Shown here: piece after piece, positions 30,052-38,487 of the stretch
How the letters are laid out: each line of letters begins with the position of its first letter
How positions within the stretch are numbered: the stretch's first letter is position 1
DNA from: Vibrio nereis NBRC 15637
GTDB taxonomy: Bacteria > Pseudomonadota > Gammaproteobacteria > Enterobacterales > Vibrionaceae
Reading direction: 5' to 3'
Assembly: GCF_001591105.1 (NCBI RefSeq)
Contig: NZ_BCUD01000005.1
Coordinates: forward strand, 186,001 to 250,000
Length of the DNA stretch: 64,000 nucleotides
Made by a program: the position numbers and the translations under genes
The notes under the pieces: generated by a model
Databases searched by the model: none
What the model was told of the DNA's origin: nothing
Seen by the model: only the letters and a program-made list of their open reading frames with translations

Positions 30052-30230
30052 AATTGTTCCTTAATCATCTGAATCAGTTCCTTTCTCACCTCTTTTCCGC
30101 CAATGATGGCCAAAAACACCAACCCTCCAGGGATCAAGATCACCATTAACACGGGTCTCAACACGTACGAAAAACAAAAAATGGCAGGGGCAAAGATGAT
30201 GAGCTGCGCCAACTTCTCTAAATACTTCAT
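30012..30230 (-). CDS. Small two-helix membrane protein
   Basis: 72 residues. Two hydrophobic segments (LAQLIIFAPAIFCFSYVL and PVLMVILIPGGLVFLAII) followed by a basic, soluble tail (KEVRKELIQMIKEQ). The start has AAGGAAAG at good spacing. It is the first gene of the unit with the DUF2867-like gene and its start is within 40 bases of a palindromic operator. No family recognised. Confidence 0.65.
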   Translation of the reverse strand: MKYLEKLAQLIIFAPAIFCFSYVLRPVLMVILIPGGLVFLAIIGGKEVRKELIQMIKEQLWSSQTSSRKAAN

Positions 30231-30246
30231 TCGACTTTCCTTAAAT

Positions 30247-30258
30247 TGAGCATGCTCA
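30247..30258. promoter_or_regulatory. TetR-type operator 1
   Basis: Perfect 12-base palindrome TGAGCATGCTCA, in an AT-rich surround (AAAT before, TTTT after). It is between the divergent starts at 30230 and 30341 and pairs with operator 2, centre 23 bases away. Confidence 0.65.
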
Positions 30259-30269
30259 TTTTTTATAAT

Positions 30270-30281
30270 TGAGCGCGCTCA
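30270..30281. promoter_or_regulatory. TetR-type operator 2
   Basis: Perfect 12-base palindrome TGAGCGCGCTCA. It differs from operator 1 only in the two central bases. Likely binding sites of the TetR protein encoded at 30341, repressing both divergent promoters. Confidence 0.65.
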
Positions 30282-30340
30282 GTTTGTCAAATATGTCGGC
30301 TAACGGTATGATCAAGCGCGAATCATTTGCGGGATTAACC

Positions 30341-30862
30341 ATGAATAAACGACAAATTACCAGAGAACGAATTCTCAACGCCGCTTGGGCATTATTCGCT
30401 GAAAACGGCTATGAAGAGACCACAACCAGGCAAATCGCTCGCCACGCCAATGTGGCCGATGGGACTGTATTCAGTCACTTTCCGACTAAACTCGAAATGC
30501 TACGCGAAGGGATGCTGAGTCAACTTGCTCAGCTAAGTAAACAAACGCTTGAAGAAAGCGCTCACAGTGATTTAGCGTTGGGAAAACACTTAGTCAGTAC
30601 GTATTACCACTTCTACTTTAACAATGTGGATTTGAGTCGTGCGCTGCTAAAAGAAGTGATATGGGATCTCGATTATTACCAAGATTTTAATCAGCAGCTG
30701 TTTGAGTCTGTCGACTTACCCTGTGACTTGATCCCCAAAATCCCGTTGCTAATGGATTGCTACTTTATGACCTTGATCCACCACCTGAGTAAACCTTTAC
30801 CCTGTGTGAATGAGGCCTTACAAGAACTAGAAGAAAAGCTTCAGCTCATCCTAAATAAATAA
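30341..30862 (+). CDS. TetR/AcrR-family regulator
   Basis: About 173 residues from ATG 30341 (MNKRQITRERILNAAWALF). The frame continues upstream to 30269, but that start would overlap operator 2, so the internal ATG is preferred. The helix-turn-helix is GYEETTTRQIARHANVADGTVFSHFPTKLEML (residues 24-55), classical TetR. The C-terminal ligand domain is short and helical. Divergent from the membrane-protein/DUF2867 unit, with two palindromes in between. Ligand unknown. Confidence 0.85.
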   Translation: MNKRQITRERILNAAWALFAENGYEETTTRQIARHANVADGTVFSHFPTKLEMLREGMLSQLAQLSKQTLEESAHSDLALGKHLVSTYYHFYFNNVDLSRALLKEVIWDLDYYQDFNQQLFESVDLPCDLIPKIPLLMDCYFMTLIHHLSKPLPCVNEALQELEEKLQLILNK

Positions 30863-30871
30863 TGACCGTTT

Positions 30872-30911
30872 ATTGAGCGAATTCACTCACCATAATCCCG
30901 TTCGCTCAATT
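30872..30911. repeat. Inverted repeat after the TetR gene, sharing sequence with the glpD operator
   Basis: ATTGAGCGAA (30872-30881) and TTCGCTCAAT (30901-30910), perfect 10-base arms with a 19-base loop. The right side GTTCGCTCAATT (30900-30911) is identical to 12 bases in the glpD upstream site. It may be a terminator of the TetR gene (no T-run) or an operator. Confidence 0.5.
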
Positions 30912-31297
30912 ACTTTCTATTTGGTATGACCAGATAAAACAAAATCAATAGCAGCAAACGATTGTTGTCCTTCCCCACCTAAAACTTACATACCAACAAC
31001 AAGTCACGCATAGAATGGTTAATAAAATGTAGCTTATACATATAGTTATATATTCATTCACAAATCATCATCTGCGCATTACCCCTGAGACCACTTACTT
31101 TCCGCCCAGACATCACAACCGCTCACAAAAGCATCAAAACGATGACTCATTTAACAAAAAAACCACTTTCCATTATCAAAATGATGCTCGAACGCTCATT
31201 TTTGTCGCATTTCTATTTTCGAATGAATTTAGATATGCAGAATGTGCGTTGTACCACTACAGATAACACGTATAAATGGAACTTAAGGACTCTCACT
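30912..31297. other. Intergenic region upstream of glpF
   Basis: Nearly 390 bases with no supported gene. The reading frame from 31142 into glpF is an upstream extension lacking a ribosome-binding site. It contains one GlpR-like site (31184-31203) and AT-rich promoter sequence; nothing else is recognised. Confidence 0.5.
31184..31203 (+). promoter_or_regulatory. GlpR-like operator upstream of glpF
   Basis: ATGCTCGAACGCTCATTTTT. It matches the sequence upstream of glpD (34819-34838) at 16 of 20 positions, following the shared pattern ATGYTCGWWCGCTCAWTTTT, and both precede glp genes. E. coli GlpR sites contain similar TTCG and GCTCA half-elements. Confidence 0.55.
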
Positions 31298-32149
31298 ATG
31301 AACAATAAACAACCCACTCTCTTTGGAGAGTGCTTAGCCGAATTCATCGGCACAGGATTATTAATCTTCTTTGGCGTCGGCTGTGTCGCAGCTCTAGTAC
31401 TGACTGGCGCTCAATTTGGCCAATGGGAAATCAGTATCGTTTGGGGCCTTGGCGTCACTATCGCGATCTATTGTACGGCGGGCGTATCCGGCGCACACAT
31501 TAACCCAGCAGTCACGATTGCGTTGGCGGCATTCCACGGTTTTGATAAAGCGAAAGTTATCCCTTACATTCTTGCTCAACTTTTAGGTGCTTTCAGCTCT
31601 GCAGCGCTGGTCTACAGCTTATACGCCAACTTATTTAGCGAATACGAAATCGCGCACAACTTTGTGCGTTCAAGCCAAGAAGGTTTAGCAACCGCAGGCA
31701 TCTTCTCTACTTACCCGAATGCCGCACTGTCTTTCTCTGGTGCTTTTGCGGTTGAGTTTGTCATTACGGCTGTGCTGATGTTCGCCATCCTAGCATTAGG
31801 TGATGAGAATAATGGCGCCTCTCGTGGTGCAATGAACCCACTTCTGATTGGTATTCTTATCGCAGTGATCGGTGGTTCATTAGGTCCATTGACAGGTTTT
31901 GCGATGAACCCTGCACGTGATTTTGGCCCTAAGCTGTTTGCATACTTTGCTGGCTGGGACTACGCCTTGAGCGGAGCAAAAGATATCCCTTACTTTATCG
32001 TACCAATTTTGGCACCGATCGCTGGTGCATGCTTTGGGGGCTGGTTATACCCGAAAGCAATCGCCGCTTACCTGCCACAAACAGGTCAAGGCTGTACTAT
32101 TCCTAACCAATGTGACGAAACGGAAGAAGCGACAGAAGTTCGCGCTTAA
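31298..32149 (+). CDS. glpF: Glycerol uptake facilitator (aquaglyceroporin)
   Basis: About 283 residues from ATG 31298 (MNNKQPTLFGEC), preceded by TAAGGAC; the longer frame from 31142 is rejected for lack of a start signal. MIP-family channel with six membrane spans and the two NPA loops: SGAHINPAVTIAL (about residue 67) and GFAMNPARDFGP (about 201). The Asp after the second NPA-Arg is the glycerol-facilitator mark. glpK follows 44 bases downstream, so the two form glpFK. Confidence 0.95.
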   Translation: MNNKQPTLFGECLAEFIGTGLLIFFGVGCVAALVLTGAQFGQWEISIVWGLGVTIAIYCTAGVSGAHINPAVTIALAAFHGFDKAKVIPYILAQLLGAFSSAALVYSLYANLFSEYEIAHNFVRSSQEGLATAGIFSTYPNAALSFSGAFAVEFVITAVLMFAILALGDENNGASRGAMNPLLIGILIAVIGGSLGPLTGFAMNPARDFGPKLFAYFAGWDYALSGAKDIPYFIVPILAPIAGACFGGWLYPKAIAAYLPQTGQGCTIPNQCDETEEATEVRA

Positions 32150-32193
32150 TCAATTAACTAAAATATAAAGAACGAGACTAAAAGGATCTGACC

Positions 32194-33711
32194 ATGACCG
32201 ACCCGAAATACATTGTTGCTCTTGACCAAGGTACCACGAGCTCACGCGCTGTCGTTTTAGATCACGATGCAAACATCGTTGCCGTTTCACAACGTGAATT
32301 CACTCAGATTTATCCTGAAGCAGGCTGGGTTGAACATGACCCGATGGAAATCTATGCAACACAAAGCTTAACATTAGTGGAAGTGTTAAATAAATCTGGT
32401 ATCAGCAGTGATGAAGTTGCCGCAATTGGTATTACTAACCAGCGTGAAACCACGATTGTTTGGAACAAAGAAACCGGCAAACCTGTTTATAACGCGATCG
32501 TATGGCAATGTCGCCGCACCGCAGACATTTGTGAAGATTTAAAAGCGCGTGGACTGGAAGACTATGTGCGTGATAACACAGGCCTAGTGCTTGACCCTTA
32601 CTTCTCGGGCACAAAAGTAAAGTGGATTCTAGACAACGTGGAAGGGGCACGTGAAGATGCGGAAGCCGGTAAGCTGTTGTTTGGTACTGTGGATACTTGG
32701 CTGGTATGGAAAATGACTCAAGGCCGCGTCCACGTGACCGACTACACCAACGCATCACGTACTATGCTGTTTAACATCAACGACCTGTGCTGGGATGAGA
32801 AGCTACTGAAAGAACTCAACATTCCTGCATCAATGATGCCGGAAGTAAAACGTTCATCAGAAGTGTACGGCAAAACCAACATTGGTGGTAAAGGCGGTAC
32901 GCGTATTCCAATCGCAGGGATTGCCGGTGACCAACAAGCGGCACTTTACGGCCAAATGTGTGTCGAAGCCGGCCAGGCGAAAAATACATACGGTACAGGT
33001 TGTTTCTTGCTAATGAACACTGGCGAAGAAAAAGTTACCTCCCACAATGGTTTGTTGACCACGCTAGCTTGTGGACCTGCGGGTGAACCGGCTTACGCTC
33101 TAGAAGGGGCGGTATTCATGGGTGGCGCGTCTATCCAGTGGTTGCGCGACGAAATGAAACTGCTAGCAGATGCGAAAGACTCTGAATACTTTGCAACCAA
33201 AGTTGACACCTCTAACGGCGTGTATGTAGTACCAGCCTTTACAGGTCTTGGCGCGCCATATTGGGATGCGTATGCACGCGGAACCATTGTTGGCTTAACC
33301 CGAGGCGTAAACTCTAACCATATTATCCGTGCAACATTGGAAGGTATTGCTTATCAGACTCGCGATGTGTTGGATGCGATGCAAGCTGACTCAGGAATAA
33401 AACTGGCCAACCTTCGCGTCGATGGCGGTGCAGTAGCGAACAACTTCTTAATGCAGTTCCAATCTGACGTACTCGATACCGAAGTTCACCGCCCGAAAGT
33501 CACTGAGGTGACTGCATTAGGTGCCGCTTACCTGGCGGGTTTGGCCGTGGATTTCTGGCATAGCATTGATGAGCTAAAAGACAAAGCAGAGCTCGATCGC
33601 ACCTTTAACCCTCATCACGATGAAGAAAAGCGCGCTCGACGCTACAAAGGCTGGAAGCGTGCGGTGAAATGTGCGCAAACTTGGGCAGAACTGCATGACA
33701 TGGACGACTAA
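32194..33711 (+). CDS. glpK: Glycerol kinase
   Basis: 505 residues, typical. FGGY-family kinase that phosphorylates glycerol to sn-glycerol-3-phosphate. Visible: N-terminal [11 protein letters not shown] phosphate loop, [11 protein letters not shown], the [15 protein letters not shown] segment (about residues 265-280) and [19 protein letters not shown] near 405. RBS AGGATCTG. Second gene of glpFK and ends before a strong terminator. Confidence 0.97.
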   Translation: MTDPKYIVALDQGTTSSRAVVLDHDANIVAVSQREFTQIYPEAGWVEHDPMEIYATQSLTLVEVLNKSGISSDEVAAIGITNQRETTIVWNKETGKPVYNAIVWQCRRTADICEDLKARGLEDYVRDNTGLVLDPYFSGTKVKWILDNVEGAREDAEAGKLLFGTVDTWLVWKMTQGRVHVTDYTNASRTMLFNINDLCWDEKLLKELNIPASMMPEVKRSSEVYGKTNIGGKGGTRIPIAGIAGDQQAALYGQMCVEAGQAKNTYGTGCFLLMNTGEEKVTSHNGLLTTLACGPAGEPAYALEGAVFMGGASIQWLRDEMKLLADAKDSEYFATKVDTSNGVYVVPAFTGLGAPYWDAYARGTIVGLTRGVNSNHIIRATLEGIAYQTRDVLDAMQADSGIKLANLRVDGGAVANNFLMQFQSDVLDTEVHRPKVTEVTALGAAYLAGLAVDFWHSIDELKDKAELDRTFNPHHDEEKRARRYKGWKRAVKCAQTWAELHDMDD

Positions 33712-33750
33712 GACAACAACGACTTAGCCACTTCATCCATGAAAATGAGC

Positions 33751-33780
33751 AAAAGAGCATTCTAAGAATGCTCTTTTTTT
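33751..33780 (+). terminator. Intrinsic terminator of glpFK
   Basis: AAAAGAGCATTC / GAATGCTCTTTT, 12-base stem with 3-nt loop and T-run, 40 bases after glpK. Confidence 0.93.
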
Positions 33781-33902
33781 CTGTCTAACGCCTGATTCCC
33801 GCCGATTGCTGCTTCTCTGTGCTCCTAAATTGACGCACAATAGCGTAAGTGCGCATTTTCGAAGGTTCTTTTTAGCCTTCCGAACACATCAAGGAGTCAT
33901 GT

Positions 33903-34673
33903 GTGAAACAAATCCCAAGGCATCAGCAGATTATTGAACTGGTTAAAAAACAAGGCTATGTCAGCACCGAAGAGCTCGTAGAACGATTTGATGTCAGCCC
34001 GCAAACCATCCGCCGCGATTTAAATGAACTCGCAGATGCCAACCAAATCCGACGCTATCATGGTGGGGCTACCGTACCACTCAGCTCGGAAAACACCGCT
34101 TATTCGACTCGAAAGTCGCAGAACTTCACCGAAAAAGACTTGATTGCCGAAGAGCTGGTTAAGCATATCCCAAATGGTGCAACACTGTTTATCGATATCG
34201 GAACGACTCCCGAAGCGGTGGCCAGAGCACTGAGTGAAGATCACAAACAACTTCGCGTAGTCACCAATAACTTAAACGTTGCCAGCATTCTGCTGCCTAA
34301 CCCCGATATTTCCGTGATTTTAGCGGGCGGCGAAGTCAGAAACCGCGATGGCGGTATCGTCGGCGAAGCAACACTCGACTTTGTGAAACAGTTCAGGCTC
34401 GATTTCGGCATTCTCGGTATCAGCGGTATCGATTACGACGGTTCTTTATTGGATTTTGATTATCACGAGGTTCGCGTTAAACAGGCGATCATAGAAAACA
34501 GCCGTAGCGTGTTCTTAGCAGTCGATCACTCTAAGTTTGGTCGCAACGCAATGGTGAAGCTGGGCAACATAACGCAAATCCACACACTGTTCACCGACCA
34601 GCTGCCACCAGACGAGATTCAGGACATTTTAAAAGAACATAAGATCCCGGTGGAAATCGCATCTCCCCTTTAA
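33903..34673 (+). CDS. glpR: Glycerol-3-phosphate regulon repressor GlpR
   Basis: 256 residues, DeoR family. N-terminal helix-turn-helix YVSTEELVERFDVSPQTIRRDLNEL (about residues 18-42), then the sugar-phosphate sensor domain with FIDIGTTPEAVAR and SILLPNPDISVILAGGEVRNRDGG. The start is GTG with AAGGAG upstream. It lies between glpK and glpD, in its own transcription unit bounded by terminators. It should repress glpFK and glpD until glycerol-3-phosphate binds. Confidence 0.94.
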   Translation: MKQIPRHQQIIELVKKQGYVSTEELVERFDVSPQTIRRDLNELADANQIRRYHGGATVPLSSENTAYSTRKSQNFTEKDLIAEELVKHIPNGATLFIDIGTTPEAVARALSEDHKQLRVVTNNLNVASILLPNPDISVILAGGEVRNRDGGIVGEATLDFVKQFRLDFGILGISGIDYDGSLLDFDYHEVRVKQAIIENSRSVFLAVDHSKFGRNAMVKLGNITQIHTLFTDQLPPDEIQDILKEHKIPVEIASPL

Positions 34674-34703
34674 GCGAGCTTGCTCGTTTAGTCATTGAAA
34701 CTG

Positions 34704-34732
34704 AAACCTCTCCAACAAGGAGAGGTTTTTTT
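34704..34732 (+). terminator. Intrinsic terminator of glpR
   Basis: AAACCTCTCC / GGAGAGGTTT, 10-base stem, 5-nt loop, T-run. Confidence 0.93.
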
Positions 34733-34750
34733 ATGCACAAATCACACAAA

Positions 34751-34768
34751 ACGAACATTATCGAAAAT
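34751..34768 (+). promoter_or_regulatory. Possible second GlpR-type site upstream of glpD
   Basis: ACGAACATTATCGAAAAT resembles the CGAACATT half-site of E. coli GlpR operators. It is about 85 bases upstream of the glpD start. Confidence 0.4.
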
Positions 34769-34818
34769 AAATAATGACCAAAAACGAAAGTTGAGCTACA
34801 GTTTATTTATGTTGTTAA

Positions 34819-34838
34819 ATGTTCGTTCGCTCAATTTT
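34819..34838 (+). promoter_or_regulatory. GlpR-like operator just upstream of glpD
   Basis: ATGTTCGTTCGCTCAATTTT, aligned base by base with the glpF site at 31184. It ends 16 bases before the glpD start, a position where a bound repressor would block transcription. Confidence 0.6.
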
Positions 34839-34854
34839 AGCTAGGTCAGTGACT

Positions 34855-36399
34855 ATGTATACAAAGAAACAAAACAAAGACTCTCAGGTGTTGGATCTAC
34901 TCGTCATTGGTGGTGGCATCAATGGTGCAGGTATCGCGGCAGATGCTGCAGGACGCGGCTTGTCTGTTGCCCTTTTTGAAGCTAATGACTTTGCTTCAGC
35001 CACTTCTTCAGCCAGTTCAAAGTTGATTCACGGCGGTTTACGCTACCTTGAACATTATGAGTTTCGTTTGGTTTCGGAAGCACTCGCCGAGCGTGAGGTG
35101 ATATTGAAAAAAGCGCCGCATGTCGCTCAGCCGATGCGTTTTCGTCTACCTCACCGCCCTTACCTTCGCCCAGCGTGGATGATCCGTTGTGGTCTGTTCC
35201 TATACGATAACTTGGGTAAGCGCACGACATTACCTTCAAGCCACATGGTTAACCTCGCCAAATCGGGCTTGCTCAAAGAAGAAATGAAAGTCGGCTTTGA
35301 ATATTCGGATTGCTGGGTCGATGATGCGCGTTTAGTGCTGCTCAATATCTTAGCGGCACAAGAAAACGGTGCTGAAGTCGCTAACTACTGCAAAGTGGAT
35401 GGTGCAGTGCGTGAACAAGGGATCTGGAAAATCACCATCACCAATCAGTTAACTGGCGAGCAATTTGAACGAAAAGCAAAAGCGTTAGTGAACGCAGCGG
35501 GCCCTTGGGTTAAGCAGTTCTTTGATGATAGCTTAGACACCCCATCGCCACGCAATATTCGTTTGATCAAAGGTTCACACATTGTGGTGCCAAAGGTGCA
35601 CGATGAGGAACAAGCTTATATTCTGCAAAACAAAGACAACCGTATTGTGTTCGTTATTCCTTATATGGATGACTTTTCGATCATTGGTACCACCGATGTG
35701 GAATACCAGGGTGATCCTCGCGATGTGGCGATTGACAATGATGAAGTGGAATACTTGGTCGATATCGTTAACCAACACTTTGTTAAACAGATCTCATCCA
35801 ACGATGTGGTCTGGACATACAGCGGTGTGCGTCCGCTATGCGATGATGAGTCGGACTCTCCTCAAGCGATCACGCGTGATTACACCTTAGAGCTTGAACA
35901 AGAGCTAGATCAAGCGCCTCTGCTTTCAATCTTCGGCGGTAAACTCACCACGTACCGTAAGTTAGGCGAAGCGGCGATGAAGAAACTCGAGCCTTTCTTC
36001 TCGGCTATGGGTAAACCTTGGACAGACAGCCAAGCCTTACCAGGAGGGAACTTCAGTTGCTCTCGTGAGCAATTAGTCAGATCGCTAACTGAGCAATACC
36101 CTTGGCTATCAGATAAATTAGCGATGCGCTATGTGCGTCAATTTGGTACTTACACGCATAAATTGCTCAGCAATATCGGATCTGAAGAAGAAATGGGGCA
36201 GCAATTCGCAGACGGCGTTTATCAATGTGAAATTGATTATTTGATCGACCATGAGCATGTCAAAACCATCGATGACCTGTTATGGCGAAGAACCAAGTTG
36301 GGGCTGTATCTGGATGGTCAAACCCAAACCGCCATCGCTGACTATATCGCAGCAAAGCACCCCAAGGATAAGGTGGTTCGCTTATCCGCCGCCAGCTAA
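34855..36399 (+). CDS. glpD: Aerobic glycerol-3-phosphate dehydrogenase
   Basis: About 514 residues from ATG 34855; the frame from 34819 starts inside the operator and is not used. FAD-dependent, membrane-associated; oxidises glycerol-3-phosphate to dihydroxyacetone phosphate and passes electrons to quinone. N-terminal Rossmann motif VIGGGINGAGIAADAAGRGLSVAL (about residues 19-42), SSKLIHGGLRYLEHYEF, and FSIIGTTDVEY. Typical length. Followed by a bidirectional terminator shared with nnrS. Confidence 0.96.
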   Translation: MYTKKQNKDSQVLDLLVIGGGINGAGIAADAAGRGLSVALFEANDFASATSSASSKLIHGGLRYLEHYEFRLVSEALAEREVILKKAPHVAQPMRFRLPHRPYLRPAWMIRCGLFLYDNLGKRTTLPSSHMVNLAKSGLLKEEMKVGFEYSDCWVDDARLVLLNILAAQENGAEVANYCKVDGAVREQGIWKITITNQLTGEQFERKAKALVNAAGPWVKQFFDDSLDTPSPRNIRLIKGSHIVVPKVHDEEQAYILQNKDNRIVFVIPYMDDFSIIGTTDVEYQGDPRDVAIDNDEVEYLVDIVNQHFVKQISSNDVVWTYSGVRPLCDDESDSPQAITRDYTLELEQELDQAPLLSIFGGKLTTYRKLGEAAMKKLEPFFSAMGKPWTDSQALPGGNFSCSREQLVRSLTEQYPWLSDKLAMRYVRQFGTYTHKLLSNIGSEEEMGQQFADGVYQCEIDYLIDHEHVKTIDDLLWRRTKLGLYLDGQTQTAIADYIAAKHPKDKVVRLSAAS

Positions 36400-36412
36400 T
36401 ACCCCAAAACGT

Positions 36413-36441
36413 AAAAATCCCTCGCTAATCGAGGGATTTTT
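36413..36441. terminator. Bidirectional terminator between glpD and nnrS
   Basis: Perfect 12-base stem AAAAATCCCTCG / CGAGGGATTTTT with a 5-nt loop between convergent genes, with A- and T-runs built into the arms. Confidence 0.92.
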
Positions 36442-36463
36442 CTCTTTACACAATAACAGGTAT

Positions 36464-37648
36464 TTAGCCTGGGTGCCCATCAGCTCTTGGCGTCATTAAC
36501 ATGTAGCCAAAGCGCCATAAGTACATACCAAACGCAAACACCCACAGCGTTGCACTAACATTCACCCACATCATCAGATGTTCAGGCATGAACGCAACGC
36601 CAAGACCACGAATCAAAGCAGCTAGAATAAGCGCGGAAAATGCGAGTGCCATATTTGGCCCTTGGTAAATCGCACGTCCGGTATGCCCCATGGTCACACG
36701 CGCGATCATCGCGAGAACTAAGCCCCCTAACGCACCAATCGCAAACAGGTGGATCATATTGTGGCTTGCAAACGGATTATCAATCACCCCACGCAACAAC
36801 AAGCTGACTGGAATACACAAATACGCGGCATGCAATGACCAAACCAATGGCTCACTCAAAGTGCGCCAAGGCTGCCATCTGAGCACGCGGATCAAGTGTG
36901 CGATTCCTGAAGCGAGCATCAAGGGTTGTCCTAACTGTTCAAACGTCATCGGGAAGAAGCTGAGCACAAACAATCCCACTAACGGCAGGTTAGCGGCCCA
37001 CTCCAGTACCATCAGTGGTTGGGGCTTCTCAAAGTTGAATCGTCTGGCGGTAAAAAATGGGATGACACGGCTACCCATTACTGACAGTAGCAAGGTGAAC
37101 CACCATAGCATCGCTTGCCATACTGCCGAAGCTGGGAAAGGAGGCATACCTTTGATCGTCGCGTAACTAGCGAAATTGGCGATAATCGCCAAAATAAATA
37201 GTGGGATAAAAAATAGGTTTCGCCACCCTTTTGCTTTAATCACCCGAGTGCCGACTTCAAACGCGGTAAAGGCAAGAAACAACGCTTCAATACTGGAGAT
37301 CAACCACAGTGGCGCAGGCGTCCAAAACAGGATTCTAGGCAAAAGCCAAAGCACGACTAAAAGCCCTAACCGAGCTTGTTTTGTGCCATTTATGCCGGTC
37401 CAATTCTGCACCGCCGTCAGAACAAAGCCCACCACGATTGCCATAGCAAAGCCGAACAACATTTCATGCACATGCCACCAAAGTGCAGGGACTTTAAGTA
37501 TGGAAGGCTGGCCTGTCTGAAACATCCAAACCCACAGGACAATGGCGATAACCGCATAAAGAGAACCGAAAAGAAAGAATGGTCTAAAGCCTAAACGTAG
37601 TAGTGGTGGAATCGCTTCTTCTACTTTTTTGTCTGTAATATTGAGCAC
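36464..37648 (-). CDS. nnrS: NnrS family membrane protein
   Basis: 394 residues with about 12 hydrophobic segments. NnrS family proteins are haem- and copper-binding membrane proteins linked to nitric-oxide stress. Recognisable: LLRLGFRPFFLFGSLYAV at the N-terminus, WHVHEMLFGFAMAIVVGFVLTAVQNWTG and the histidine in HNMIHLFAIGALGG. GTG start with GGGGGCA upstream. Two NorR-type sites and a sigma-54-type promoter lie upstream, in line with NO-induced expression. Confidence 0.9.
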   Translation of the reverse strand: MLNITDKKVEEAIPPLLRLGFRPFFLFGSLYAVIAIVLWVWMFQTGQPSILKVPALWWHVHEMLFGFAMAIVVGFVLTAVQNWTGINGTKQARLGLLVVLWLLPRILFWTPAPLWLISSIEALFLAFTAFEVGTRVIKAKGWRNLFFIPLFILAIIANFASYATIKGMPPFPASAVWQAMLWWFTLLLSVMGSRVIPFFTARRFNFEKPQPLMVLEWAANLPLVGLFVLSFFPMTFEQLGQPLMLASGIAHLIRVLRWQPWRTLSEPLVWSLHAAYLCIPVSLLLRGVIDNPFASHNMIHLFAIGALGGLVLAMIARVTMGHTGRAIYQGPNMALAFSALILAALIRGLGVAFMPEHLMMWVNVSATLWVFAFGMYLWRFGYMLMTPRADGHPG

Positions 37649-37685
37649 TGTCTGCCCCCAAATAACGAAATACTAATAGAAGTAC

Positions 37686-37701
37686 AGCAAGATTCAGTCC
37701 A
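37686..37701 (-). promoter_or_regulatory. Sigma-54-type promoter of nnrS
   Basis: On the minus strand TGGACTGAATCTTGCT: GG and GC are separated by exactly ten bases as in -24/-12 promoters (TGGCACG-N4-TTGCW), with TTGC intact at -12. The -24 region matches only partly (TGG then divergent). The predicted start is about 25-30 bases before the nnrS GTG. Confidence 0.55.
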
Positions 37702-37755
37702 ACTCATCAATCGTTTATTTTCAGCACCTTACGAACATAACAACCACAAAAAAGA

Positions 37756-37789
37756 GTCAAAATGACACCCAAAATAATGTCAAAAAGAC
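37756..37789. promoter_or_regulatory. Two NorR-type enhancer sites upstream of nnrS
   Basis: GTCAAAATGAC (37756-37766) is a perfect match to the NorR core GTCA-N3-TGAC; GTCAAAAAGAC (37779-37789) has one mismatch. They are 23 bases apart and about 60-85 bases upstream of the sigma-54-type promoter, the usual place for enhancer-binding proteins. No norR gene is in this window. Confidence 0.6.
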
Positions 37790-37868
37790 TACAAAGAGTA
37801 AAAAGGTAACTCTTCTCTTTTAGCGGTTAAATAGGTAGCTTAGAACCATCAACTTAAAGGAGATCAGG

Positions 37869-38429
37869 ATGACGACGTATATTTTTGGTTATGGCAGTTT
37901 GATGAACTCTGCATCCCGCCAATTAACCGGGCAAACTTCAGCAGCCACCCCCGCAATCGTAGCTGGGTTTCAGCGCCATTGGGGTAAAATCGACAGCAGC
38001 TACACACTCTCTCCTCTTGTTGTCGATAAAGGCCATGGTTCCGTGAATGGTGTTTTGCTGCAAGTAAATGAAGCAGGGTTAGCTGAATTCGACATCCGTG
38101 AACGTGGCTACCATCGCGTGCTGGTTCCTGCCTCAGACATTGACTGTGATCTTCATATAACGAAAGACGATCAAGTCTGGGTGTACATTAAAGATAGCCC
38201 AGAGCCACCCTGTAAATTAAGCCCTATCGTCCAAACATACGTCGATACCGTTTTAGCAGGCTGCTTGGAAATTTCAGAACAGTTTGCCAAACAATTTGTT
38301 GACAGCACGCTGGGTTGGCACCACCCGTTGGTAAATGATCGCCACGCGCCCAAATATGGCAACCTTGCGGGAGTCAGGCCAGAACACCATGCACAAATAG
38401 ATAAACTGATTGGTAATGTCGTGGCCTAG
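37869..38429 (+). CDS. Gamma-glutamylcyclotransferase-like protein
   Basis: 186 residues. The N-terminus YIFGYGSLMNSASR is the substrate-binding loop of the GGCT/ChaC/AIG2 superfamily, and the glutamate expected for catalysis could lie in FDIRERGYHRVLV (about residues 75-87). Such enzymes cyclise gamma-glutamyl groups of glutathione or peptides; the substrate here is unknown. AAGGAGATC precedes the start. Single gene, convergent with the following LysR gene. Confidence 0.78.
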   Translation: MTTYIFGYGSLMNSASRQLTGQTSAATPAIVAGFQRHWGKIDSSYTLSPLVVDKGHGSVNGVLLQVNEAGLAEFDIRERGYHRVLVPASDIDCDLHITKDDQVWVYIKDSPEPPCKLSPIVQTYVDTVLAGCLEISEQFAKQFVDSTLGWHHPLVNDRHAPKYGNLAGVRPEHHAQIDKLIGNVVA

Positions 38430-38458
38430 TATGTTGTCGATTATGCTCACTGATTGAT

Positions 38459-38487
38459 GATGAACTGGTCAGCGATACCAGTTCATC
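38459..38487. terminator. Hairpin between convergent genes
   Basis: Perfect 11-base stem GATGAACTGGT / ACCAGTTCATC with 7-nt loop. It touches the stop codon of the minus-strand LysR gene. No long T-run. Confidence 0.6.

Noticed and set aside
31142..31297. N-terminal extension of GlpF
   Set aside because: No ribosome-binding site at 31142 and the extension has no resemblance to aquaglyceroporins; ATG 31298 is well supported.
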